DNA of 56,127 bases from positions 1-56,127 of the forward strand of contig JAHBWA010000051.1 of NCBI GenBank assembly GCA_019637195.1, written 5' to 3'. The notes beneath the pieces were generated by a model. That model saw nothing but the letters and a program-made list of their open reading frames with translations. It made no database searches and had not been told where the DNA came from. The DNA is from Labilithrix sp. (GTDB taxonomy: Bacteria; Myxococcota_A; Polyangia; Polyangiales; Polyangiaceae). Positions 38,742 to 47,049 of this stretch are shown piece by piece (position 1 is the first letter of the stretch; each line of letters begins with the position of its first letter). Position numbers and translations under genes: made by a program.

Positions 38742-39146
38742 TCACGCCGGAGCGCCCGCGGGCGGTGGGATGCAGAAGCGCCGGACCACCGCGAGGAGAT
38801 CCGCGAGGCGGATCGGCTTCGCCAGCACCTCCGCGGGCGCCAGCTCCTCGCACCGCTCGGCGAGACGATCGGCGGCGCTCATCACGACCGTCGGGATCCC
38901 GCGGAGCGAGCGATCGGCGAGCTGGATCTTCCGGACGTCCTCGCCGCGTACGCGCGGCATCGCGAGGTCGAGGAGCACGACCGCGGGGCGCGCTCGGCGC
39001 ATCTGGGCGATCGCGGCGTCGCCGTCGCCCGCGGTCTTCACGGCGTAGCCCGCGTTTTCGAGGATCTCGACGATCGTCTCGCGGATGTCGCGGTCGTCCT
39101 CGACCACGAGGACGTAGCGGTCGCGCGTCGGGTCGGGCGTGCTCAT
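38742..39146 (-). CDS. Single-domain response regulator
   Basis: A 134-aa receiver-only protein. The acidic pair is in VLVVEDDRDIRETI, the phospho-acceptor Asp in VVLLDLAMPRVRG (~D62), then VVMSAAD (Ser switch) and the Lys of AEVLAKPIRLADLL. No output domain follows, so it probably works by protein contact or in a phosphorelay. Its start overlaps the histidine-kinase stop by 4 nt (ATGA), which strongly suggests that the kinase is its phosphodonor. Confidence 0.9.
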   Translation of the reverse strand: MSTPDPTRDRYVLVVEDDRDIRETIVEILENAGYAVKTAGDGDAAIAQMRRARPAVVLLDLAMPRVRGEDVRKIQLADRSLRGIPTVVMSAADRLAERCEELAPAEVLAKPIRLADLLAVVRRFCIPPPAGAPA

Positions 39147-40351
39147 CGGGCCTCCTCGCGGCGCACGAGCGGGAGCTCCAGCGTGAACGTGGAGCCCTTG
39201 CCGTTCTCGCTCTCGACGCGCACCGCGCCGCCGTGCTCCTCGACGATCATGCGCGTCACCCAGAGCCCGAGCCCGAGGCCGCCGAGGTGGCCTGCCGGGA
39301 CCGCCTGCTCGAACTGCTCGAAGATGCGGTGCTGGTGCTCCCGGGCGATCCCGATCCCGCGATCGCGGACGAAGAGCTCCGCGACCTCGCCTCGGCGGTC
39401 GATCGCGAGCGTGACGGGCTTGCCTTCGCCGAACTTGATCGCGTTCGAGAGGACGTTCTCGACGGCGAGCTCGATGCGGAGGCGGTTCCAGTGCCCGACG
39501 ACCTCGGCGCCGTCGACGAGCGTGACCGCCGTGCCCCGCCGCTCGATGAGCGGGCGCGAACGCTCGATGACGTCCGCGACCATCGCGCGCAGGCCGACGG
39601 CGTCGCGAGGGCCGGCCCGGCCGAACGTGATGTGCGTGAGGTCGAGCAGGTTGCCGACGAGGAGCCCGAGGCGGTCGACCTGGCGCGACGCGCTCTCGAG
39701 CTTGGCGGTCAGCTTGCCCGCGCCGGCGGAGCCGTCGCCGTGGACGAGGGCGAGCGCGCTCTCCACCTGGAGCCGCAGCGGGGTCAGCGGGGTCTTCAGC
39801 GCGTGCGAGGCGATCGCGATGAAGGCGTCGCGCGCGTGGACGGCGCGGTCGAGCTCGACGACGCGCCGCTCGAGCTCCTCGTAGAGGCGGAGGTTCTCGA
39901 GCGCCACCGACGCGCTGTCGGCGAGCGTCTGGAGCAGCCGAAGCTCCTCGTCCGTCGCGCGGTGCGGCGCAGCCCAGTAGTTGCCGATGGCGCCGATCGG
40001 CGCGTGCGCACGGATCGGGACCACGGCGAGGCTCTTCACGAACGTGGGCCTGAAGGTGTCGGCGGGGACGCGCTCGTCTTCGAAGACGTCCTCGATGACG
40101 GCCGGCGCGCCGCTCTGGATCACCCAGCCGCTGATGCTCCGCTCGATGGGAACGCGCCGGCCCTTCCAGAGCGGGGCGATGGCGTCCTCGTCGACGTAGT
40201 GACAGACGTCGCCTTCCCGGAGGATCATGGTCGCGCCGTCGGCGCCGGTCAGCCCGCGCGCGGCGTCGCGCACGACCGCCGAGACGCCGGCGAGATCGCG
40301 GGCCAGCGAGAGTCGCTGAACGGCATCGACGAGTCGTGACGCGCTATCCAT
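39143..40351 (-). CDS. GAF-domain sensor histidine kinase
   Basis: A 402-aa soluble kinase with no transmembrane helix. Residues ~10-165 form a GAF domain (DLAGVSAVVRDAARGLTG, GATMILREGDVCHYV, SISGWVIQSGAPAVIEDV, SLAVVPIRAHAPIGAIGNYW). A short coiled coil then leads to HisKA with the phospho-His in AIASHALKTPLTPLR (~H198). ATP-lid boxes follow: NVLSNAIKFGEG, VRDRGIGIAREHQHRIFEQF and GGLGLGLWVTRMI. It should sense a cytosolic small molecule or redox cue through GAF and phosphorylate the overlapping receiver protein. The cue is not evident. The gene diverges from murA, with 337 bp between starts. Confidence 0.92.
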   Translation of the reverse strand: MDSASRLVDAVQRLSLARDLAGVSAVVRDAARGLTGADGATMILREGDVCHYVDEDAIAPLWKGRRVPIERSISGWVIQSGAPAVIEDVFEDERVPADTFRPTFVKSLAVVPIRAHAPIGAIGNYWAAPHRATDEELRLLQTLADSASVALENLRLYEELERRVVELDRAVHARDAFIAIASHALKTPLTPLRLQVESALALVHGDGSAGAGKLTAKLESASRQVDRLGLLVGNLLDLTHITFGRAGPRDAVGLRAMVADVIERSRPLIERRGTAVTLVDGAEVVGHWNRLRIELAVENVLSNAIKFGEGKPVTLAIDRRGEVAELFVRDRGIGIAREHQHRIFEQFEQAVPAGHLGGLGLGLWVTRMIVEEHGGAVRVESENGKGSTFTLELPLVRREEAR

Positions 40352-40688
40352 CGCCCCTCACCCCTCCTCCCGTCTCCTATCGTCCTCGGGAAGCTGCCTC
40401 GATTCAATGCGCTTCGCGGTGGCGGACGCGTGAGCGACACCGCCCAACATGGTGCCCGGGCGGGGTCGGATCCGTGTGCGAAGGCGCGTCGATGACCGAC
40501 CCCGCGGTATTCTCCGCTGTCGGCACATTTCCCGGATGCAAGCGGTCACTCGAACGACCCCGCGGGGTGGGACATGCCCTCCGAGGGACGCCGGTCGGGG
40601 CCGCCGCTCCGCTCGCGCTCTGGAGCCGGCGGCCGGTCCGCATCCGCTACTTGGCCTTCTGCCGGTATTTTGGCAAAGGTCTTTGACC
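40352..40688. promoter_or_regulatory. 337-bp divergent region upstream of murA
   Basis: No gene is supported. It should hold the promoters of the histidine kinase (minus) and of murA-hisG (plus). A GC-rich imperfect hairpin, GCCGCCGCTCC / GGAGCCGGCGGC (40600-40633, one bulged C), lies 55 nt upstream of the murA ATG and may be in its 5' leader. The last 25 nt before the ATG are the most AT-rich part (GGTATTTTGGCAAAGG). No ribosome-binding site better than AAAGG is seen. Confidence 0.4.
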
Positions 40689-41975
40689 ATGGACGCACTC
40701 CGGGTTCGAGGAACGGGTAAGCCCCTCGTGGGCACGGTCCGCATCAGCGGCGCGAAGAACGCCGCGCTGCCCATCCTCTGCGCCACGCTCCTGTCCGACG
40801 GGGCGAGCAAGCTCAGGAACGTCCCGAAGCTCCGAGACATGGAGACGACGAGCGCGCTGCTCCGGTTCCTCGGGCGCGACGTCTCCTTCGACGCTCCGGA
40901 GGTGAACGTCGCGGCCGGCTCTCGGGTGAAGCCCGAGGCTCCGTACGAGCTCGTGAAGCAGATGCGCGCGAGCGTCCTCGTGCTCGGGCCGCTCGTCGCG
41001 CGGTTCGGCCGCGCGAAGGTGTCGCTCCCGGGCGGCTGCGCGATCGGCGCGCGCCCGATCGACCAGCACCTCAAGGGCCTCGAGGCGATGGGCTGCGTGA
41101 TCCGGCTCGAGCGCGGCTACGTGATCGCCGAGGGGCCGGGCGGGGGCGGGCGTCTCCGGGGCGCCGAGGTCTGCTTCGACCTCCCGACGGTGACGGGCAC
41201 CGAGAACTTGATGATGGCGGCGGCGCTCGCCAAGGGGCGCACCACGCTCGTCAACTGCGCGCGGGAGCCGGAGGTCGAGGAGCTCGGGCGGATCCTGAAC
41301 AAGATGGGCGCCGAGGTGAACGGCGCCGGGACCGACGTCATCCACATCGTCGGGACCGATCGTGGCGAGCTCGCGCCGTTCGACCACGCCATCATCCCCG
41401 ATCGAATCGAGGCCGGCACGTACATGTGCGCGGCGGCGATGCTCGAGGGCGGCGACGTCTTGCTCGAGGGCGCGGAGCTCGGCGACCTCGAGGCGCTCGC
41501 GACGAAGATGCGGGCGGCCGGCGTCGAGATCGCGACCGAGGGACAGAACATCCGCGTGCGCCGGAAGGGCCCGCTGCGCGCCGTCAACGTGACGACGAGC
41601 CCGCACCCGGGTTTCCCGACCGACATGCAGGCGCAGTTCCTCGCGCTCATGTGCCTGGCGCGGGGCGAGAGCGTCGTCAGCGAGACCATCTTCGAGAACC
41701 GCTTCATGCATGTCCCCGAGCTCCAGCGCATGGGCGCCAGCGTTGCGCTACGCGGGAACACGGCCGTGGTCCAGGGGGTGTCCAAGCTCTACGGCGCGTC
41801 CGTGATGGCGACCGATCTCCGCGCGAGCGCGTCGCTGGTCATCGCCGGCCTCGCCGCCGACGAGGAGACCGAGGTCCGCCGCGTCTACCACCTCGATCGT
41901 GGCTACGAGCGCATCGAGGAGAAGCTCGGCGGCCTCGGCGCCGACGTGAAGCGCGTCAGGGGCGCCGAGTCGTGA
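40689..41975 (+). CDS. murA: UDP-N-acetylglucosamine 1-carboxyvinyltransferase
   Basis: A 428-aa MurA, the first committed step of peptidoglycan synthesis: enolpyruvyl transfer from PEP to UDP-GlcNAc. Landmarks are VRISGAKNAALPIL (K23, N24), the PEP-binding catalytic C117 in SLPGGCAIGARPIDQHL, the PTVTGTENLMMAA block, IPDRIEAGTYM, FPTDMQAQF and ENRFMHVPEL. A Cys rather than Asp at position 117 predicts fosfomycin sensitivity at the target. Length is normal. Its TGA overlaps the GTG of hisG by 4 nt, so translation is probably coupled. It works on the product of GlmU, encoded 2.1 kb upstream. Confidence 0.97.
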   Translation: MDALRVRGTGKPLVGTVRISGAKNAALPILCATLLSDGASKLRNVPKLRDMETTSALLRFLGRDVSFDAPEVNVAAGSRVKPEAPYELVKQMRASVLVLGPLVARFGRAKVSLPGGCAIGARPIDQHLKGLEAMGCVIRLERGYVIAEGPGGGGRLRGAEVCFDLPTVTGTENLMMAAALAKGRTTLVNCAREPEVEELGRILNKMGAEVNGAGTDVIHIVGTDRGELAPFDHAIIPDRIEAGTYMCAAAMLEGGDVLLEGAELGDLEALATKMRAAGVEIATEGQNIRVRRKGPLRAVNVTTSPHPGFPTDMQAQFLALMCLARGESVVSETIFENRFMHVPELQRMGASVALRGNTAVVQGVSKLYGASVMATDLRASASLVIAGLAADEETEVRRVYHLDRGYERIEEKLGGLGADVKRVRGAES

Positions 41976-42682
41976 GCGGCGCGCTGCCTCCCTCCGAGCC
42001 GGCGGCCCCCGTGGCCGACGCCCGACCCGCGATCACCATCGCGCTCCCGAAGGGCCGCACGCTCGGCCCCGTCTCGAAGCTCTTCGCCCGCGCGGGGATG
42101 ACCGGAGACGCGGGGACGACGCTCGCGAGCGCGCTCGACGAGGAGAGCCGCGCGCTCGTCCGGCGCGCGCGGCTCGACGGCTGGCTCATCCACCTCTTGC
42201 TCTTGAAGCCCGACGACGTCCCGACCTACGTGGCGTACGGGACGGCCGACCTCGGCGTCTGCGGGCGGGACGTCCTCGTCGAGCACGACGTCGACGCGTA
42301 CCACCCGGTCGACCTCGGCATCGGGCGCTGCAGGTTGGTCGTGGCCGGCCCCGTCGGCGAGAAGCTCGACACGACGACGCGCATGCCCCGGATCGCCACG
42401 AAGTACCCGCGGGCGGCCGCGCGTCACTTCGCGCGCCGCGGCGTCCAGGTCGAGATCGTCAACGTCCAGAGCTCGGTCGAGCTCGCGCCGCTGACGGGGC
42501 TCGCCGACCTCATCGTCGATCTGGTCGAGACCGGGAGCACCCTCGCGCAGAACGGCCTCGAGGTGAAGGAGGAGGTCCTCTCGGTCTCCACGCTCCTCGT
42601 CGCGAACCGTGCGTCCTACAAGCTGCGCGCGGAGCCGATCCGCGCGCTCGTGCGGTCGCTGCGGTCCGTGCTCGGCGCCTGA
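41972..42682 (+). CDS. hisG: ATP phosphoribosyltransferase, short form
   Basis: A 236-aa HisG that joins ATP and PRPP in the first step of histidine synthesis. After a ~22-aa Pro/Ala-rich N-terminus the catalytic domains begin with ITIALPKGRTLGPV. Other landmarks are YGTADLGVCGRDVLVEHD, RIATKYPRAAARHFA and the PRPP loop IVDLVETGSTLAQNGLEV. It ends at ~236, without the ~80-residue C-terminal regulatory ACT-like domain of long HisG, so it is the short form that normally needs HisZ. No hisZ or other his gene is in the window. The GTG start overlaps the murA stop (GTGA). Confidence 0.94.
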   Translation: MSGALPPSEPAAPVADARPAITIALPKGRTLGPVSKLFARAGMTGDAGTTLASALDEESRALVRRARLDGWLIHLLLLKPDDVPTYVAYGTADLGVCGRDVLVEHDVDAYHPVDLGIGRCRLVVAGPVGEKLDTTTRMPRIATKYPRAAARHFARRGVQVEIVNVQSSVELAPLTGLADLIVDLVETGSTLAQNGLEVKEEVLSVSTLLVANRASYKLRAEPIRALVRSLRSVLGA

Positions 42683-42801
42683 GGCGGCGCGGCTCGCTCG
42701 CGGCGTCGCGGCCGCTCGACCGTCCGAGCGCGACCGTCGCCCGCTCGAGCGCGAGCGGTCCCCGGCTTTGCTCGCGGGCGTCCGTGCGCTTTGATTCCGG
42801 C

Positions 42802-43353
42802 ATGTCGATTCGACGCGGGCCGAAGGCCCACCTCGGAGGAGAGTCAGGGAGCGCGTCCCGGTTTCGCTTTCGTCCGCTCGACGCATCGATCCGGCCGGCG
42901 CGTCCCGACGACGAGGACTTCCTCGTCGCCCTGAGCGCGCGCGTCTTTCGAGCGTACGTCCGCGACGCCGCGAGCACGATGCGCCGCATGTTGCGGACGC
43001 GGACCAGCGCGATCTCCGTCGCCGCGCACGACGAGACGCGCATCGGCTTCGTCGTCGTCGACGTCCGGGCGCTCGGGCGCGATTTCGGTCCGCTCCGGAG
43101 GCCGAGCGTGGCGCACCTCGACGCGATCGCCGTCCGGCCCAACATGTCGAGCCAGGGGGTCGGCCACCGGTTGCTCGCGCACGCCGAGGCGCTGGCGCGG
43201 GCGCGCGGCGCGGTGTCGATGTCCCTCCTGACGGCGGACACCAACACCGACGCGCAGCGCCTCTTCCTCAACGCGGGCTTCCAGATCCTCGCGCCGCTCG
43301 ACAACGTGTACGTCGACGGCCAGCGCGCGCTCTCGATGTTCAAGGCGCTCTGA
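42802..43353 (+). CDS. GNAT family N-acetyltransferase
   Basis: A 183-aa acetyltransferase. Motif A, which binds acetyl-CoA, is HLDAIAVRPNMSSQGVGHRLLAHAEALARARG (split at ~105-136) with the Q-GVG-R/L pyrophosphate loop. Motif B includes SMSLLTADTNTDAQRLFLNAGF and ends in VDGQRALSMFKAL. ATG 42802 is chosen; a GTG at 42784 in the same frame is possible. The substrate cannot be told: RimI-like protein acetylation and small-molecule acetylation are both open. It lies 119 bp after hisG, same strand. Confidence 0.88.
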   Translation: MSIRRGPKAHLGGESGSASRFRFRPLDASIRPARPDDEDFLVALSARVFRAYVRDAASTMRRMLRTRTSAISVAAHDETRIGFVVVDVRALGRDFGPLRRPSVAHLDAIAVRPNMSSQGVGHRLLAHAEALARARGAVSMSLLTADTNTDAQRLFLNAGFQILAPLDNVYVDGQRALSMFKAL

Positions 43354-43377
43354 CGAGGACGCCGGCGGACCGCGCGC

Positions 43378-44067
43378 TCAGGGCGCGCCGCCGTCGACGG
43401 CCGCGCCGTCTTCGCGCCGCGGCGGCGCGTCCAGACGGACGAGCGCGCGCCACTTTCGCAGCGTCGTGCGCCCCACGCCCTTCACGCGCAAGAGATCCTC
43501 GACGCGCTGGAAGCGGCCCAACCGCTGGCGGAGCGCGACGATCGCCTCGGCGCGCTTCGGTCCGACCCCGGGCAAACGACGGAGCTCGTCGACGCTCGCG
43601 TGGTTCACGAAGACCGGATCCTCCGGCGTGGCGCGCGCGTGCGACGTCTGCGGCGGCGGCGAGGGAGCCGCGGGCGCCGCGGGGAGCGGCGGCAGCTCGG
43701 GGGCAGCCCCAGGGGAGGGGCCCGGCGCGCCTGCGGAGCTCGTAGCCCCTGCCTGCGCTGCGCCGGCGACGAGCGCGTCCGCGCCGGGTAGCGCGCTCGC
43801 GGGGAGTGCGCGCGTGTCCACGCCGGCGAGCGCGTTCACGCCGTTCAGCGCGCTCGCTCCAGCCGGCGCGGCCGTCGCCGCGCGCCCGATCCAGGCCAGG
43901 ACGACGAGCCCGACCGCGAGGATCACGACGCGCCCGGCGAGGCTGCTCCACGGCGACGCCGCGGCGAGCGCGCGGGCGCGCGCGAGCCAGCCCGGGGACG
44001 TCTGCGCGGGTGCGGGGGCTCCGAGCGTCCGGGAGAACGCCGCGTCGGTCCGGTCGCCGGGGGTCAT
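43378..44067 (-). CDS. ComEA-like helix-hairpin-helix membrane protein
   Basis: A 229-aa protein with one N-terminal transmembrane helix (VVILAVGLVVLAWIG, ~46-60), a long Ala/Pro/Gly linker (~65-165) and a C-terminal pair of helix-hairpin-helix motifs: VFVNHASVDELRRLPGVGPKRAEAIVALR and FQRVEDLLRVKGVGRTTLRKW. This is the layout of ComEA, the periplasmic DNA receptor for uptake, but the linker is longer than in Bacillus. No other competence gene is in the window. The ATG at 44067 overlaps the stop of a 64-aa gene by 4 nt; the open frame upstream to 44526 is the shadow of that gene and its promoter. Confidence 0.8.
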   Translation of the reverse strand: MTPGDRTDAAFSRTLGAPAPAQTSPGWLARARALAAASPWSSLAGRVVILAVGLVVLAWIGRAATAAPAGASALNGVNALAGVDTRALPASALPGADALVAGAAQAGATSSAGAPGPSPGAAPELPPLPAAPAAPSPPPQTSHARATPEDPVFVNHASVDELRRLPGVGPKRAEAIVALRQRLGRFQRVEDLLRVKGVGRTTLRKWRALVRLDAPPRREDGAAVDGGAP

Positions 44068-44258
44068 GTCACGACCTCGCCGGCGAAGCCGCGCGGCCTC
44101 ACGTCCCGCAGCTGCAGCGCGCCGCCCTGCGGGAAGGCGTCGAGCCTCACGTCGATCGTGCCGTCCGCGTTCACGTGGCCGACGCCGAGGGGACGCCACC
44201 AGCAGCGGCCCTCGCGCTCGACGATCGCGAAGACCGTCTTCTTCTTTCTCGCGTCCAT
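44064..44258 (-). CDS. Small protein of unknown function coupled to comEA-like gene
   Basis: A 64-aa protein, MDARKKKTVFAIVERE at the start, then GRCWWRPLGVGHVNADGTIDVRLDAFPQGGALQLRDVRP (positions ~17-55). A perfect AGGAGGT (44263-44269) lies 4 nt before the ATG, the best ribosome-binding site in this stretch, and the stop overlaps the ComEA-like start (ATGA). The pattern GxxWW-PLGxGxxNxDGTIxVxLDAxPxxG is familiar from small myxobacterial proteins; I know no function. It is probably a single beta domain. Coupling suggests a role with the ComEA-like protein, or merely shared expression. Confidence 0.78.
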   Translation of the reverse strand: MDARKKKTVFAIVEREGRCWWRPLGVGHVNADGTIDVRLDAFPQGGALQLRDVRPRGFAGEVVT

Positions 44259-44524
44259 CTGGACCTCCTCGTCCGCACCGGTTCACGTCGCGGGCCAGCG
44301 CCGCGATCGCGTGATCTCGGTCGCTTGGCGACGTGTCGACCTGGCCCATGCCACCGAGGCGCCGGCCCGAGGCCAACGCTCGGCCGCGCGACGACGCGGT
44401 CGCGCACGCGACACGTCGATCATGGCGGAGTCGGCGCCTCACCGCGCGTTCGCCGTCGAAATCGCGCGGACGCGGTCGCGGTCCTCGCCTCGTCACGCGG
44501 CACGTTCGTTGCTCGAGCGCGGCC

Positions 44525-45322
44525 ATGAGCTACCTACGACGCCTCACGGCCGTCGTCGCGAGCGGCCTCGCGGTGGCCGGCTGCTTCTCTTGGGGGGCGG
44601 GGGACGGCGGGTGCGCGCCCGCGGGCAACGGGCTCACGGGAGCCGGCACCTTCACGTACGTCTGTACGAGCAGCGCCGATCCGGAGTGCGACGACCGCCT
44701 GACGATCGACGCGACCCAGCCGCTCCCCCAAGCGATCGCGCGCGGAGGGCGCTTCGGGCTCCTCTATTCGGGCGGCGCGGTCACGCCGGTCTCGTCGAAG
44801 GCGGCGCGGGTCACCGACACGGGCTTCGTCGCGCTTCGCAGCGGCAGCGTGGGCTTCGTAGTCCTCGCCGGGACGGAGGCGGTCGACGCCGTCCGCCTCG
44901 AGGTCGTCGAGGCGGACGGCATCGCGATCGGGAGCCTCGGGGCAGCGCTCGGCTCCGGGCGCTTCGGCGACGCGGAGCGCCTCGTCCTCGGCAGGCCGTT
45001 CACGCTCCGCGTCGCGGCGCTGCAGGGAGGGCAGCCGCTGGCCGGGACGCTCTCGGACGTCACGTGGACCGTCGATCCGCCGGAGCTCGCGACCGCGTTC
45101 GTCGGCGTCGGGACGTGCGAGCTCACGGCGAAGACACCGGGCTCGGGACGGGTGATCGCGGCGCGCGACGGGCTGGTCGCCGAGCTCCGCGTCCGCGTCG
45201 AGGAGGCCCCGGATCCCGGCGACGCCGGCGACGACTCCAGCGCGTCCGACGCCTCGGACGACGCCGACGCGTCGGACGACGTCGCGCCGCCCGACGCGAG
45301 CGACGACGGAGGTGATCCGTGA
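44525..45322 (+). CDS. Putative lipoprotein with Ig-like domain
   Basis: A 265-aa exported protein: MSYLRRLTAVVASGLAVAGC gives acylated C20. The middle ~100 residues contain FGLLYSGGAVTPVSSKAARV and GSVGFVVLAGTEAVDAVRLEV. The region ~175-235 (SDVTWTVDPPELATAF, TCELTAKTPGSGRVIAARDG) matches bacterial Ig-like group-2 logic, where a constant value is compared with a property. It ends in an Asp/Ser/Ala repeat (DDSSASDASDDADASDD), about eight acidic repeats that may be flexible. Its TGA overlaps the next gene's GTG by 4 nt. Function is unknown. Confidence 0.75.
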   Translation: MSYLRRLTAVVASGLAVAGCFSWGAGDGGCAPAGNGLTGAGTFTYVCTSSADPECDDRLTIDATQPLPQAIARGGRFGLLYSGGAVTPVSSKAARVTDTGFVALRSGSVGFVVLAGTEAVDAVRLEVVEADGIAIGSLGAALGSGRFGDAERLVLGRPFTLRVAALQGGQPLAGTLSDVTWTVDPPELATAFVGVGTCELTAKTPGSGRVIAARDGLVAELRVRVEEAPDPGDAGDDSSASDASDDADASDDVAPPDASDDGGDP

Positions 45323-45699
45323 GCCCCCGCGCGCTCGTCCTCGCGACGTCGCTCGCGCTGGCCTCCCTCGCGTGCGAGCCTTCGCCCGAGACGTTCGCCC
45401 TCCAGCCGAGGAGCGGTCAGGCGATCGTCGGCGACACCGGCGCGCAGCGCGTGAGCCTCGTCGAGGGCGATGTGTTCGTGCTCGATACGACCCCGCTCGA
45501 CGGCGACTTCGATCCGATGGACCTGTGCGTGCGGGCGACCTCGTCCGCTCCCGAGCGCGTGGAGGTGAGGGGCGTGCGGGGGAGCTGCCGGATGTTCGTC
45601 GTCGCGGCAAAGGAGGTCGGCTCGGCGACCGTGACGTTCGCCGCGCGGGACGGCGGCGCGACGCTTCGTGTCGACGTCACGGCGCCTCCGGAGCCCTGA
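45319..45699 (+). CDS. Small putative lipoprotein coupled to its upstream neighbour
   Basis: A 126-aa exported protein, start GTG 45319 overlapping the upstream stop (GTGA). The signal peptide MSPRALVLATSLALASLAC gives acylated C19. The mature part (AIVGDTGAQRVSLVEGDVFVL, DLCVRATSSAPERVEVRGVRGSC, VVAAKEVGSATVTFAARDGGATLRV) looks like one Ig-like beta sandwich with a disulfide (DLC/GSC). The coupling to the preceding Ig-like lipoprotein suggests a two-part surface complex; the two share similar strand patterns but little exact sequence. No function known. Confidence 0.75.
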   Translation: MSPRALVLATSLALASLACEPSPETFALQPRSGQAIVGDTGAQRVSLVEGDVFVLDTTPLDGDFDPMDLCVRATSSAPERVEVRGVRGSCRMFVVAAKEVGSATVTFAARDGGATLRVDVTAPPEP

Positions 45700-45846
45700 G
45701 CGCGCGCCTCCGGCGCACGGAGCGCGTCACGAGGTCCGAGCTCTGCCGGTGGGGCGCCGCGCGATCACGGCGCATTTCCCTCCGTTTGTTCGGCGGTTGC
45801 GCTCCGTGATAAGCCACGTAAGAGTATCGGGATCGAGGAGGCATCG

Positions 45847-46950
45847 ATGAACGACGAAGAGAGGCAGCAGATCGCACGCATCGAGCAGGAGCTCGCCCCT
45901 CGCGACGGCGCGAGCAACGTCGGTCGTCGCGCCTTCCTCGGCACCGCGGCCGCCGTCGCCGCTTCGTTGACCCCGGCGCTCGCGAGCGCCGCCAAGGATC
46001 CTCCGAAGAGCCTCGCCGCCGCCCCGCCCTCCGGCTTCTCGCCGTTCAACGCGCCGGGCAAGGTCGTCAAGGTCGCCAAGGCGGACTCGCTCCAGACGAA
46101 CAAGCTCTATCCGAAGCCGGAAGCGGCCAAGGAGATGCTCACCAAGGCGCTCACCGAGCTCACCGGCAAGCCGGACCTCGTCACCGCGGTGCAGCAGTTC
46201 GTCCACAAGGACGACGTCGTCGTCGTGAAGGTGAACGGCATCGCGCAGTCGCAGATGGCGACGGGTAAGGAGCTCGTCTTGCCGTTCGTCGAGGCGATGA
46301 TCGAGGGCGGGATCGATCCGGAGAAGATCACGCTGCTCGAGCAGTACGCCGGCTTCTTCAACGCGACCCGCATCACCGCGCAGAACGCGCCGAAGGGCGT
46401 GAAGATCGCGACCCACGCGAACGGCAACGCCACGATGGACGACCGCCTGATCCCGGGCACCGGGACGCGGACGAAGTTCGTGCGCTGGCTGACCGAGGCG
46501 ACCGCGGCGATCAACTTCGCGCTGATCAAGGACCACTCGATCTGCGGCTACACGGGCGCGCTCAAGAACATGACGCACGGCTGCACGATCAACCCGCACG
46601 ATTTCCACGTGCACCACGCGAGCCCGCAGATCGCGCTCCTCTACGCGCAGGACGTCATCAAGAGCCGCGTGCGACTGTGCATCGCTGACGGCTTCAAGGT
46701 CATGGCCGACGGCGGGCCGCTCTACAAGCGCCCGGAGTTCGTGAAGCCGCACGACGCCGTCTACGTCTCGACCGATCCGGTCGCGATCGACACGATCGGC
46801 TGGGAGGTCGTCGAGAAGTACCGCGCCGACTTCAAGCTCAAGACGCTCACCGAGGTGGGCCGCGAGCCGGCCTACATCAAGGCCGCCGCCGACCTCGGCC
46901 TCGGCATCCACGAGCGCGCGAAGATCCACCTCAAAGAAGTCACCGTCTGA
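45847..46950 (+). CDS. DUF362 domain protein with Tat-like signal
   Basis: A 367-aa protein. GAGGAGG sits 6 nt before ATG 45847. A twin-arginine signal is likely: VGRRAFLGTAAAVAASLTPALASA (R27, R28), so the folded protein would cross the membrane, perhaps with a cofactor. The DUF362 core has DVVVVKVNGIAQ, ALIKDHSICGYTGALKNMTHGCTI, HASPQIALLYAQDV, RVRLCIADGFKVMADGG and VYVSTDPVAIDTIGWEVVEK. Two Cys lie in SICG-THGC, a plausible metal or cluster site, but no ferredoxin CxxC repeats are present. The DUF362 reaction is unknown. Confidence 0.88.
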   Translation: MNDEERQQIARIEQELAPRDGASNVGRRAFLGTAAAVAASLTPALASAAKDPPKSLAAAPPSGFSPFNAPGKVVKVAKADSLQTNKLYPKPEAAKEMLTKALTELTGKPDLVTAVQQFVHKDDVVVVKVNGIAQSQMATGKELVLPFVEAMIEGGIDPEKITLLEQYAGFFNATRITAQNAPKGVKIATHANGNATMDDRLIPGTGTRTKFVRWLTEATAAINFALIKDHSICGYTGALKNMTHGCTINPHDFHVHHASPQIALLYAQDVIKSRVRLCIADGFKVMADGGPLYKRPEFVKPHDAVYVSTDPVAIDTIGWEVVEKYRADFKLKTLTEVGREPAYIKAAADLGLGIHERAKIHLKEVTV

Positions 46951-47049
46951 CGGGCCCGGCCCCGCGCCGGGCCTCGCCCGGGTCGAATGGGGAGGCTCGC
47001 GCGTCGAACTGGGCGCGGCGACGGTTTCCCCGTATCATGCTGCGTCGCC

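Noticed and set aside
40665..40684. Sigma-54 promoter before murA (TGGCAAAGG...TTTGAC)
   Set aside because: The GG and GC elements do not fall at the required 12-base spacing and the site is too near the ATG.
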